This document shows positions 41,227 to 47,408 of a DNA stretch of 47,408 bases, piece after piece (position 1 is the stretch's first letter; each line of letters starts with the position of its first letter). A program made the translations under genes and the position numbers. This DNA is from an uncultured Hungatella sp. (GTDB lineage Bacteria; Bacillota; Clostridia; Lachnospirales; Lachnospiraceae): the NCBI GenBank assembly GCA_910579515.1, contig CAJTUV010000028.1, positions 1 to 47,408 on the forward strand, in the 5' to 3' direction. The notes under the pieces were generated by a model that was not told the DNA's origin, ran no database searches, and saw nothing but the letters and a program-made list of their open reading frames with translations.

Positions 41227-43818
41227 TTACTGCACATATGCTGTCAATTTCTGCTCGTCTAGGTCTTCGTCAATTACAATGGCGTCGCCTGCTTTCACCA
41301 TATCCTTCAGGATAATCTTGGCGGCCAGGGTCTCCACATACTTTTGCAGGTATCGCTTCAAGGGTCTGGCGCCGTATACCGGATCGTATCCGTGGTCTGC
41401 CACAAATTCTTTTGCCCTGTCTGTCAGCTCTATCTGGATTTCCCTCTCTGCCAGTCTCTTATTGGTATCTGCAATCAGCAGGGAGATAATGTTTCCAATA
41501 TTTCCCTTGGTCAGCGGCTTGAACAGAATGATTTCATCCAGACGGTTTAAAAATTCAGGGCGGAAATGTGCACGCAGATCATTCATAGCCATGTCCTCTG
41601 CCTCTTTGCGGATATTTCCCTCATCGTCGATGCCCTCCAGCAAATATTGAGAGCCAATATTGGAGGTCATGATAATAATCGTATTCTTAAAGTCCACCGT
41701 CTTTCCTGCTGAGTCTGTGATTCTTCCATCATCCAGCACCTGTAAAAGCACATTGAAAACATCTGGGTGGGCTTTCTCCACCTCATCAAACAAAACCACA
41801 CAGTAGGGCTTTCTTCTGACAGCCTCTGTCAGTTGTCCTCCCTCGTCATATCCTACATATCCTGGAGGCGCTCCGATGAGGCGGGCCACAGAATGTTTCT
41901 CCATGTATTCACTCATGTCGATTCGGACCATGTTTCCCTCGTCATCAAACAGACTTTCCGCCAGAGCCTTTGCCAGCTCTGTCTTTCCCACGCCGGTAGG
42001 ACCTAAAAACAGGAAGGAACCAATCGGCTTTGTAGGATCTTTAATCCCTGCTTTGGAACGGATAATGGCTTCTGTCACTTTCTCTACGCCCTCGTCCTGT
42101 CCCACCACCCGTCTGTGTAGTACTTCATCCAGATGCAGAGTCTTGCTCCTCTCGCTCTCCGTCAGTTTGGCCACCGGAATCCCTGTCCACCTGGAGATAA
42201 TTCGGGCAATCTCCTCTTCCGTGACACTTTCATGGACAAGACTCAAGTCCTGGCTTTTTACCTTCTCCTCTTCCTGCGCCAACTGCTTCTGCAGTTCCGG
42301 AAGCTTTCCATATTGTAGTTCCGCCGCCTTATTTAAATTATATTCCTGCTGAGCCTGAGTGATCTGGCGGTTGATGCTTTCTATCTCCTCTCTGAGAGAA
42401 GACAGACGCTCTACGGAGGTCTTCTCATTCTCCCATTGAGCTTTTTTAGCTGTAAATTCGTCATGAAGTTCTGCAAGCTCTCTCTGCAAATCTGCCAGAC
42501 GGTCCTGACTTAACCGGTCTGTCTCTTTTTTCAAAGCCGCCTCTTCAATCTCCATCTGCATGACTTTGCGGGACAATTCATCCAGCTCCGTAGGCATAGA
42601 GTCTAATTCTGTCTTAATGAGAGCACAGGCCTCATCCACCAGATCAATGGCCTTATCTGGCAGAAAACGATCGGAAATGTAGCGGTTTGACAACATGGCT
42701 GCGGATACCAGGGCGGAATCTGTAATCTTTACGCCGTGAAAGACTTCATACCGCTCCTTCAATCCTCTCAAAATGGAAATCGTATCCTCTACCGTAGGTT
42801 CTTCCACCATTACAGGCTGGAAACGGCGCTCCAGTGCCGCATCCTTTTCAATATATTTGCGATACTCGTCCAAGGTGGTAGCGCCAATACAGTGCAGCTC
42901 TCCTCTTGCCAGCATCGGCTTTAACATATTCCCTGCATCCATGGAACCTTCGGTCTTTCCTGCTCCCACGATGGTGTGAAGCTCGTCGATAAACAGAATA
43001 ATCTGCCCTTCGCTCTTTTTTACCTCCTCCAGAACCGCTTTTAGCCGCTCCTCAAACTCCCCGCGATATTTTGCTCCTGCCACAAGAGCTCCCATATCCA
43101 GGGCAAACAGTTTCTTATCTTTTAGTCCCTCCGGTACATCCCCACGGACGATTCTCTGGGCCAGCCCTTCTACCACAGCGGTTTTTCCCACGCCTGGTTC
43201 ACCGATTAAAACCGGATTGTTCTTCGTCTTACGGGACAGAATCCGAACCACGTTTCTGATTTCTCCGTCTCTGCCAATCACTGGGTCCAGTTTCTGATTC
43301 CTGGCTCGCTCTACCAAATCATAACCGTATTTCTCCAGGGTATCATAGGTAGCCTCTGGGTTGTCGCTGACCACTCTCTGGTTGCCTCTCACGGTAGTCA
43401 GGGCCTGCAAAAAGTTTTCCCGGTTGATGCCATACTGTTTAAACAGTTCCTTAAGGGTCCGGTCCGGCTGTTTTAACATGGCAAGGAATAAGTGCTCCAC
43501 AGACACGTACTCATCACCCATCGCTTTTGCCTCGTCCTCTGCACTGATGAGAACCTTGTTTAAGTCATTGCTGACATATAATTGGCCGCCGCCGCTGACT
43601 TTTGTCAATTTGTTCAGGGCCTGCTCCGACTCATTTAAAAACATTTCCCTGGAAATGTTCATCTTGGTAATCAGCTTTAAAATCAGGCTGTCGTCTAAGG
43701 TTAGCAGGCTGTATAAGAGATGTTCCTGTTCCAACTGCTGGTTCCCATGTTCATAGGCCAGCTTTTCACAATTCTGTACTGCTTCTATGGATTTCTGGGT
43801 AAATTTATTGATATTCAT
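41227..43818 (-). CDS. clpB: ATP-dependent disaggregase ClpB
   Basis: This 863-residue Hsp100 protein solubilises aggregates with DnaK. N-terminal Clp repeat domain (about 1-145), first AAA+ domain with GEPGVGKTAVVEG and LFIDELHTIVGAG, a coiled-coil M domain (about 400-530, Glu/Gln/Leu-rich) that tells ClpB from ClpA/C, and second AAA+ domain with GPTGVGKTELAKALAE and VVLFDEVEKAH. The ending PLKRYLQKYVETLAAKII is typical. GAAAGGAGGAACACT precedes the ATG. A CIRCE operator covers the promoter, so HrcA control is likely. Confidence 0.97.
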   Translation of the reverse strand: MNINKFTQKSIEAVQNCEKLAYEHGNQQLEQEHLLYSLLTLDDSLILKLITKMNISREMFLNESEQALNKLTKVSGGGQLYVSNDLNKVLISAEDEAKAMGDEYVSVEHLFLAMLKQPDRTLKELFKQYGINRENFLQALTTVRGNQRVVSDNPEATYDTLEKYGYDLVERARNQKLDPVIGRDGEIRNVVRILSRKTKNNPVLIGEPGVGKTAVVEGLAQRIVRGDVPEGLKDKKLFALDMGALVAGAKYRGEFEERLKAVLEEVKKSEGQIILFIDELHTIVGAGKTEGSMDAGNMLKPMLARGELHCIGATTLDEYRKYIEKDAALERRFQPVMVEEPTVEDTISILRGLKERYEVFHGVKITDSALVSAAMLSNRYISDRFLPDKAIDLVDEACALIKTELDSMPTELDELSRKVMQMEIEEAALKKETDRLSQDRLADLQRELAELHDEFTAKKAQWENEKTSVERLSSLREEIESINRQITQAQQEYNLNKAAELQYGKLPELQKQLAQEEEKVKSQDLSLVHESVTEEEIARIISRWTGIPVAKLTESERSKTLHLDEVLHRRVVGQDEGVEKVTEAIIRSKAGIKDPTKPIGSFLFLGPTGVGKTELAKALAESLFDDEGNMVRIDMSEYMEKHSVARLIGAPPGYVGYDEGGQLTEAVRRKPYCVVLFDEVEKAHPDVFNVLLQVLDDGRITDSAGKTVDFKNTIIIMTSNIGSQYLLEGIDDEGNIRKEAEDMAMNDLRAHFRPEFLNRLDEIILFKPLTKGNIGNIISLLIADTNKRLAEREIQIELTDRAKEFVADHGYDPVYGARPLKRYLQKYVETLAAKIILKDMVKAGDAIVIDEDLDEQKLTAYVQ

Positions 43819-43876
43819 AGTGTTCCTCCTTTCGGAACTAAGTGAAGTTCTTTGTTTTTTGTTCTATCTGCACTAT

Positions 43877-43905
43877 AACATATCACATATTATTAGCACT
43901 GTCAA
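43877..43905 (-). promoter_or_regulatory. clpB promoter
   Basis: TTGACA and TATGTT are separated by 17 bases on the minus strand; the -35 lies in the CIRCE spacer, so repressor binding would block polymerase. An ATAGTG sequence a few bases on may be a second -10. Confidence 0.7.
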
Positions 43906-43919
43906 GAGTCGAGTGCTAA
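43893..43919. promoter_or_regulatory. CIRCE operator (HrcA binding site)
   Basis: TTAGCACTG-N9-GAGTGCTAA matches the CIRCE consensus TTAGCACTC-N9-GAGTGCTAA with one change. It is 75 bases before the clpB start. CIRCE-bearing genes are class I heat-shock genes in Firmicutes. Confidence 0.93.
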
Positions 43920-44001
43920 TATTTATACTTCTTTTATACCCTTTTCCAATATCTTCACTATCAAAGATTCCAATTCCGCTATATTATCGAACAAACAAAA
44001 A

Positions 44002-44044
44002 ACCTGAAAACACTGGCCAACTAACAAATCCAGTATCTTCAGGT
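44002..44044 (-). terminator. Terminator of the tRNA unit
   Basis: ACCTGAAGATACTGG and CCAGTGTTTTCAGGT pair over 15 positions with a mismatch or G-T, then TTTTTTGTTT on the minus strand, 17 bases past tRNA-Gly. Confidence 0.88.
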
Positions 44045-44061
44045 ATTCTCCCAAACAAAAA

Positions 44062-44132
44062 AGCGGGTGGCGAGAATCGAACTCGTATATCCAGCTTGGA
44101 AGGCTGGTGTTCTACCACTGAACTACACCCGC
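44062..44132 (-). tRNA. tRNA-Gly (anticodon UCC)
   Basis: A 71-base cloverleaf: acceptor GCGGGTG/CACCCGC, D arm AGTTCAGTGGTAGAAC, anticodon stem CCAGC/GCTGG with loop CTTCCAA, and T arm with TTCGATT. CCA is not encoded. Second in a two-tRNA transcript. Confidence 0.95.
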
Positions 44133-44156
44133 ATAATAAAATTTTCAACAGCTCCA

Positions 44157-44229
<73 letters not shown>

Positions 44230-44242
44230 TTGCAACGTGATG

Positions 44243-44271
44243 ATTCTACAATATTTCTTCTTACTTGTCAA
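44243..44271 (-). promoter_or_regulatory. Promoter of the tRNA-Phe/tRNA-Gly unit
   Basis: TTGACA, a 17-base spacer and TAGAAT on the minus strand, 14 bases upstream of tRNA-Phe. The match with the sigma-A consensus is almost complete. Confidence 0.88.
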
Positions 44272-44361
44272 TATCTTTTCCGTTTTTTCCTGCAAGAAGA
44301 TGAACCGTCAGAACTGTTACCAACAGATTAGCAGAGCGGTTCCCGTTCCGCAAAATAAAAG

Positions 44362-44399
44362 AGGAGCGGTTCATCATTATTTCAAGATGGACCGCTCCC
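44362..44399 (-). terminator. Terminator of the 35-codon ORF
   Basis: GGAGCGGTCCATC and GATGAACCGCTCC form a 13-bp stem with one G-T pair and a 10-base loop, then TCTTTTATTTT on the minus strand. It lies 18 bases past the stop of the small ORF. Confidence 0.88.
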
Positions 44400-44416
44400 T
44401 TTTCAATACCTGATTT

Positions 44417-44524
44417 TTAAACATTTGCATAGTAGTCTCCGCCGTTCAGGGTAATCACCGCAGCGTCGCAGTACTCACTATTCTCCAATAAGAATTCTTT
44501 AATATTTGATAACATCTTTAACAT
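44417..44524 (-). CDS. Uncharacterised 35-residue protein
   Basis: An ATG at 44524 follows AAGGAGG with an 8-base gap, and the frame runs 35 codons. The peptide has an amphipathic first half (MLKMLSNIKEFLLENSEY) and a small C-terminal part ending LNGGDYYANV. There is one cysteine and no membrane segment. A good terminator follows, so it is a complete small gene rather than chance. It is not recognised; it stands between the tRNA unit and fprA. No convincing promoter was seen in 44525-44640. Confidence 0.75.
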   Translation of the reverse strand: MLKMLSNIKEFLLENSEYCDAAVITLNGGDYYANV

Positions 44525-44640
44525 CGTTCATTCCTCCTTAAAATGGTTTGTTGTTTTTGTCTCTTGACGATACCTATGATACCAATTTAGGAAGAAAGAA
44601 AAAAGGTGCTATTTTTACTGTTTTTCTGGCAATATTGACA

Positions 44641-45792
44641 TTACAGTTTAAGCATCTCTTCTGCCAGGGCTTCCAGAGCCGCCTCGTCACTTTCCTTTAA
44701 CACGCCCCGAAGCGTCACGGCAGTCTCCGCCACGGAAATGTCCTTCATCTGCGCCAGCATGTCCTTCATGGTCCGAACTGCACAAGGGGCCCATGCTCCA
44801 TTTTCCATCAGGCCAACCTTACGCTTTTGATAGTTTTTTCCTTTCAGATGGTGAAGGAGATCCTCCATACACGGCACAACGCCGGCATTATAGGAAGCAG
44901 AGGCCAATACTACTTTTCCATAGCGGAATGCACACTCTACAGCCTCAGAGGTATCGCTTCTGGCTAAATCCATAACCGTCACTTCCTGGCAGCCCTTTTC
45001 CTTTAAAATCTCCGCCAGCCGTTGCGCCGCCTTGCCAGTATTTCCATGAAGAGAGGCATAGGCAATAAACACACCCTCTGCCTCAGGCTCATAGGTGCTC
45101 CAGATCTGATACAGCTTTAGGACACGGCTGATGCTTTCCTTCAGCACTGGTCCATGAAGAGGACAAATCTGCTGAATTTCCAGATTTGCCGCCTTCTTTA
45201 ACACAGCCTGAACCTGAGGACCATATTTTCCTACAATATTAAAATAGTATCTTCTGGCTTCCTTCTCCCATGGCTCCTCTTTATCCAGAGTTCCAAACTT
45301 TCCAAAAGCGTCTGCGCTGAACAGCACCTTGTCAAAGCTGTCGTAAGTCATCATCACCTCTGGCCAGTGAACCATAGGCGCCATGATAAAGCTTAAGGTA
45401 TGCTGCCCCAGATTCAAAGTTTCTCCCTCTTTCACCGTCAGCTTTTCTTTGACTTCTCCCTGGAAAAACAGAGGCAGCATCTGGAAGGTTTTTGCATTTC
45501 CCACTAATGTAACGTCTGGGTATTTCTCCATAAAGGCCTGAACACTGGAGCCATGGTCAGGCTCTAAATGGGAAAGCACCAGATAATCCGGCGTTCTTCC
45601 TTCTAAAACCTTTTCCAGATTTTTCAGATATTCCTCCCCTTTGCGCTTGTCCACAGTATCCATAACCGCAATCTTTTCATCCATAATCACATAGGAATTA
45701 TAGGAGATTCCATTGGGGACCACATACTGTCCTTCGAATAAGTCAATACTGTCGTCATTTGTACCGATATAATGAATATCTCGTGTTATCAT
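44641..45792 (-). CDS. FprA-family A-type flavoprotein (flavodiiron protein)
   Basis: The ATG at 45792 follows GGAGGATTTATT; the longer frame to 45999 is rejected because its extra residues are hydrophobic and out of family. The 383-residue protein has a metallo-beta-lactamase-like diiron domain (about residues 1-245; HLEPDHGSS, MVHWPEVMMTYD, FSADAFG, CPLHGPV) and a flavodoxin domain (about 250-383; IAYASLHGNTGKAA, SASYNAGVVPCMEDLL). Such enzymes reduce oxygen to water or NO to nitrous oxide in anaerobes. It needs rubredoxin or another donor, not found here. Confidence 0.94.
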   Translation of the reverse strand: MITRDIHYIGTNDDSIDLFEGQYVVPNGISYNSYVIMDEKIAVMDTVDKRKGEEYLKNLEKVLEGRTPDYLVLSHLEPDHGSSVQAFMEKYPDVTLVGNAKTFQMLPLFFQGEVKEKLTVKEGETLNLGQHTLSFIMAPMVHWPEVMMTYDSFDKVLFSADAFGKFGTLDKEEPWEKEARRYYFNIVGKYGPQVQAVLKKAANLEIQQICPLHGPVLKESISRVLKLYQIWSTYEPEAEGVFIAYASLHGNTGKAAQRLAEILKEKGCQEVTVMDLARSDTSEAVECAFRYGKVVLASASYNAGVVPCMEDLLHHLKGKNYQKRKVGLMENGAWAPCAVRTMKDMLAQMKDISVAETAVTLRGVLKESDEAALEALAEEMLKL

Positions 45793-45876
45793 AATAAATC
45801 CTCCGTCATTACTTATTTTCTCCGTAAAGTTTAGCACAAGGAGCCACAATAGAAAAGAGGGAAAATGAAAAACTTC

Positions 45877-45905
45877 TTGACAGATGTATGCCCAAACTTT
45901 ACTAT
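45877..45905 (+). promoter_or_regulatory. Promoter of the DUF4317 gene
   Basis: A perfect TTGACA, 17-base spacer and TACTAT lie 36 bases before the ATG at 45941. The divergent fprA start is about 85 bases to the left; no clear fprA promoter is seen. Confidence 0.8.
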
Positions 45906-45940
45906 TAATAAACAATAGAAATGTAGAAGAGGTAACCATT

Positions 45941-47083
45941 ATGAATAAAAAAGAAGTGTCCGAAATCCGCAAACAATACGTTCCAGAGCGGTGTACCATT
46001 TCCCGAATCTGCGGCTGTTATGTGGATGCGGAAAAAAATATTAAAACTACCTTGAAAGAGGCATTTTTATCCTTACCGGAAGAAGATGCCTTTAAGTATT
46101 TTACAATCTTTAAGAAAACCTTATCCGGCACTATCGGAAGAAATCTTTTAAATCTTGACTTTCCTTTAGAGGAAGAGAAAGAAGGCGGCTGCCAGGAGTT
46201 TTTGCTTCAGCTGCGAAACAGTAAATTAAAAGACGACCAGCTCATTCAGCAGTTTTATGAAAAAATTATCGAGACCTTCGACTTTGGGGAAAATTATTAC
46301 ATCATCCTGATCCATGTGGGATATGACGTTCCAGGAAAAGCCTCTGACGGTACAGAAATGTTTGATGCCTCTGACACGGTCTTTGAGTACATACTTTGCA
46401 GCATTTGTCCTGTCCACCTATCCAAAGCCGGCCTGGGATACAATGAAGAGAAAAACTGTATTGAAAACCGGACCCAGGACTGGATTGTGGACCAGCCCGT
46501 CAAGGGCTTTTTATTCCCCTGCTTTAATGACCGCTTCACAGACATCCACAGCCTTCTCTACTACACCAAAAACGCAGCGGATCTTCAGGAGCCTTTCATT
46601 CAGCAAATGTTTGGCTGTCAGCGCATTCCTCTTGCCGCAGACACCCAAAAAGAAACCTTTAACTCTCTCATCTCTGATACGCTTGGAGCGGAATGCGATT
46701 ACAGCGTAGTGAAAAATATTCACGAAACCTTAAATGAAAAGCTGGAAGAATATAAAGACAGTCCGGAACCTTTGGAACTTGGCAAACAGGAAGTGCGCCG
46801 TCTGTTTGAGGAAAGCGGAGTGCCTGATGAACGGCTGGAAAACTTTGAACAGTGTTATGATGAACGTGCAGGAGAAAGGACCTCCTTTTTGGCTTCCAAT
46901 ATTGCCAGTACCAAAAATTTCAATATTGAAACGCCGGAAGTGACAGTAAAAGTAAATCCAGAAGCCGCCAGTCTGGTGGAGACCCGTATGATAGACGGCT
47001 GTCAGTGTCTTGTCATTGCCATTAATGAACACGTAGAAGTAAACGGAATCAGTATTGTAGTTGGAAAGGACGAGGAAGCCTAG
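45941..47083 (+). CDS. DUF4317 protein
   Basis: The ATG at 45941 follows AGAAGAGGTAACCATT; the longer frame from 45884 covers the promoter. The 380-residue product starts MNKKEVSEIRKQYVPERC and has ICGCYVDAEKNIKTT, as is usual for DUF4317 proteins of Lachnospiraceae. No signal peptide or membrane segment is seen. It is acidic and probably cytoplasmic. Function is unknown. It is divergent from fprA and stands alone. Confidence 0.85.
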   Translation: MNKKEVSEIRKQYVPERCTISRICGCYVDAEKNIKTTLKEAFLSLPEEDAFKYFTIFKKTLSGTIGRNLLNLDFPLEEEKEGGCQEFLLQLRNSKLKDDQLIQQFYEKIIETFDFGENYYIILIHVGYDVPGKASDGTEMFDASDTVFEYILCSICPVHLSKAGLGYNEEKNCIENRTQDWIVDQPVKGFLFPCFNDRFTDIHSLLYYTKNAADLQEPFIQQMFGCQRIPLAADTQKETFNSLISDTLGAECDYSVVKNIHETLNEKLEEYKDSPEPLELGKQEVRRLFEESGVPDERLENFEQCYDERAGERTSFLASNIASTKNFNIETPEVTVKVNPEAASLVETRMIDGCQCLVIAINEHVEVNGISIVVGKDEEA

Positions 47084-47112
47084 TACTGGCTTGCGGAAAT
47101 AACGGTATATGA

Positions 47113-47235
47113 AAGAGTCTGAAAATTCGTACAGAATTCCTCCATCAGGAAGAGCACCTGATCCGCGTTGTATACACACCAAAGCATTGTTCATGGATGA
47201 ATCAGATTGAAATCTGGTTTGGCATCCTTCAGTGA
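47113..47235 (+). pseudogene. IS630-family transposase remnant
   Basis: One frame without a start reads KSLKIRTEFLHQEEHLIRVV, then YTPKHCSWMNQIEIWFGIL and stop. CSWMNQIE with the final catalytic Glu is diagnostic of IS630 DDE transposases. Only about 40 residues remain; the N-terminal two-thirds and the last residues are lost, and a shift to VIKSQG after the stop suggests decay. Confidence 0.8.
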
Positions 47236-47380
47236 TTAAAAGTCAAGGAGTGCATAACATCCTTTATTCTTCATATAATATAGAAACTATACAATTTGAA
47301 AGAATTTGAATGATTATTGTTGCATTCTGCTTTAACTTGTATTATGATGGAAACAGAAAGACCAACTATTAAAAGTCAAG
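47235..47380. repeat. Two copies of a 13-bp direct repeat
   Basis: ATTAAAAGTCAAG occurs at 47235-47247 and at 47368-47380. The 120 bases between are AT-rich and show no gene. The first copy borders the transposase remnant. Confidence 0.7.
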
Positions 47381-47408
47381 TAGATAATTGAAAAAATCAA
47401 AAGAAATT

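Noticed and set aside
45793..45999. N-terminal extension of the FprA gene
   Set aside because: It crosses the divergent DUF4317 promoter and adds residues foreign to the family; an ATG with a good ribosome site lies at 45792.

Overview
The window looks like chromosomal DNA of a spore-forming, anaerobic, gut-type Lachnospiraceae (class Clostridia). Grounds: a SpoIIID orthologue, an FprA-type flavodiiron protein, DUF4250, DUF4317 and DUF378 proteins, a class-A-like CIRCE element over the clpB promoter, frequent TTG/GTG starts with strong GGAGG-type ribosome sites, and moderate GC. The genus cannot be fixed from this sequence alone.

Layout. (1) 1-6.7 kb is an accessory, rearranged surface locus. 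It holds three related secreted repeat proteins (one cut by the window edge, one frameshifted, one missing its 5' half), a Schlafen/AlbA_2-type regulator with a 12-bp tandem repeat, a 5'-truncated tyrosine recombinase and a complete tyrosine recombinase. The truncated surface gene and the truncated recombinase meet head to head at about 5425-5445. (2) 6.7-12.4 kb: serine acetyltransferase, a PrcB-type lipoprotein, and a complete GDP-L-fucose operon (gmd, fcl, manC, manA) with a divergent AraC regulator. (3) 12.4-19.6 kb: AraC, SpoIIID, an acyl esterase, an RpiB/LacAB-type isomerase, a DEAD-box RNA helicase with a sigma-A-like promoter, and a histidine kinase/response regulator pair.

(4) 19.9-31.4 kb is a run of eleven closely packed minus-strand genes: response regulator, histidine kinase, a large GldG-like membrane protein, ABC ATPase, ABC permease, acylphosphatase, GH5 glycosidase, leucine-rich-repeat protein, DUF2201/VWA protein, MoxR ATPase, DUF378 protein. 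It has an extended -10 promoter in front and a hairpin terminator behind. The arrangement suggests a two-component-controlled envelope system and is the best candidate here for an undescribed functional unit.

(5) 31.5-41.2 kb, read on the minus strand: DUF4250, an orphan pseudopilin, cardiolipin synthase, a CmpB-like membrane protein, PlsC acyltransferase, chorismate mutase/prephenate dehydratase, a DUF815 ATPase, Ppx/GppA and polyphosphate kinase. (6) 41.2-47.4 kb: clpB under a CIRCE operator, a tRNA-Phe/tRNA-Gly transcription unit with clear promoter and terminator, a 35-codon ORF with its own ribosome site and terminator, fprA, a DUF4317 gene with a consensus promoter, and an IS630-family transposase remnant at the right edge.

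Functional assignments rest on motifs and family resemblance read by eye; no database search was run. Start codons were moved inward where a ribosome site or the family's usual N-terminus supported it.
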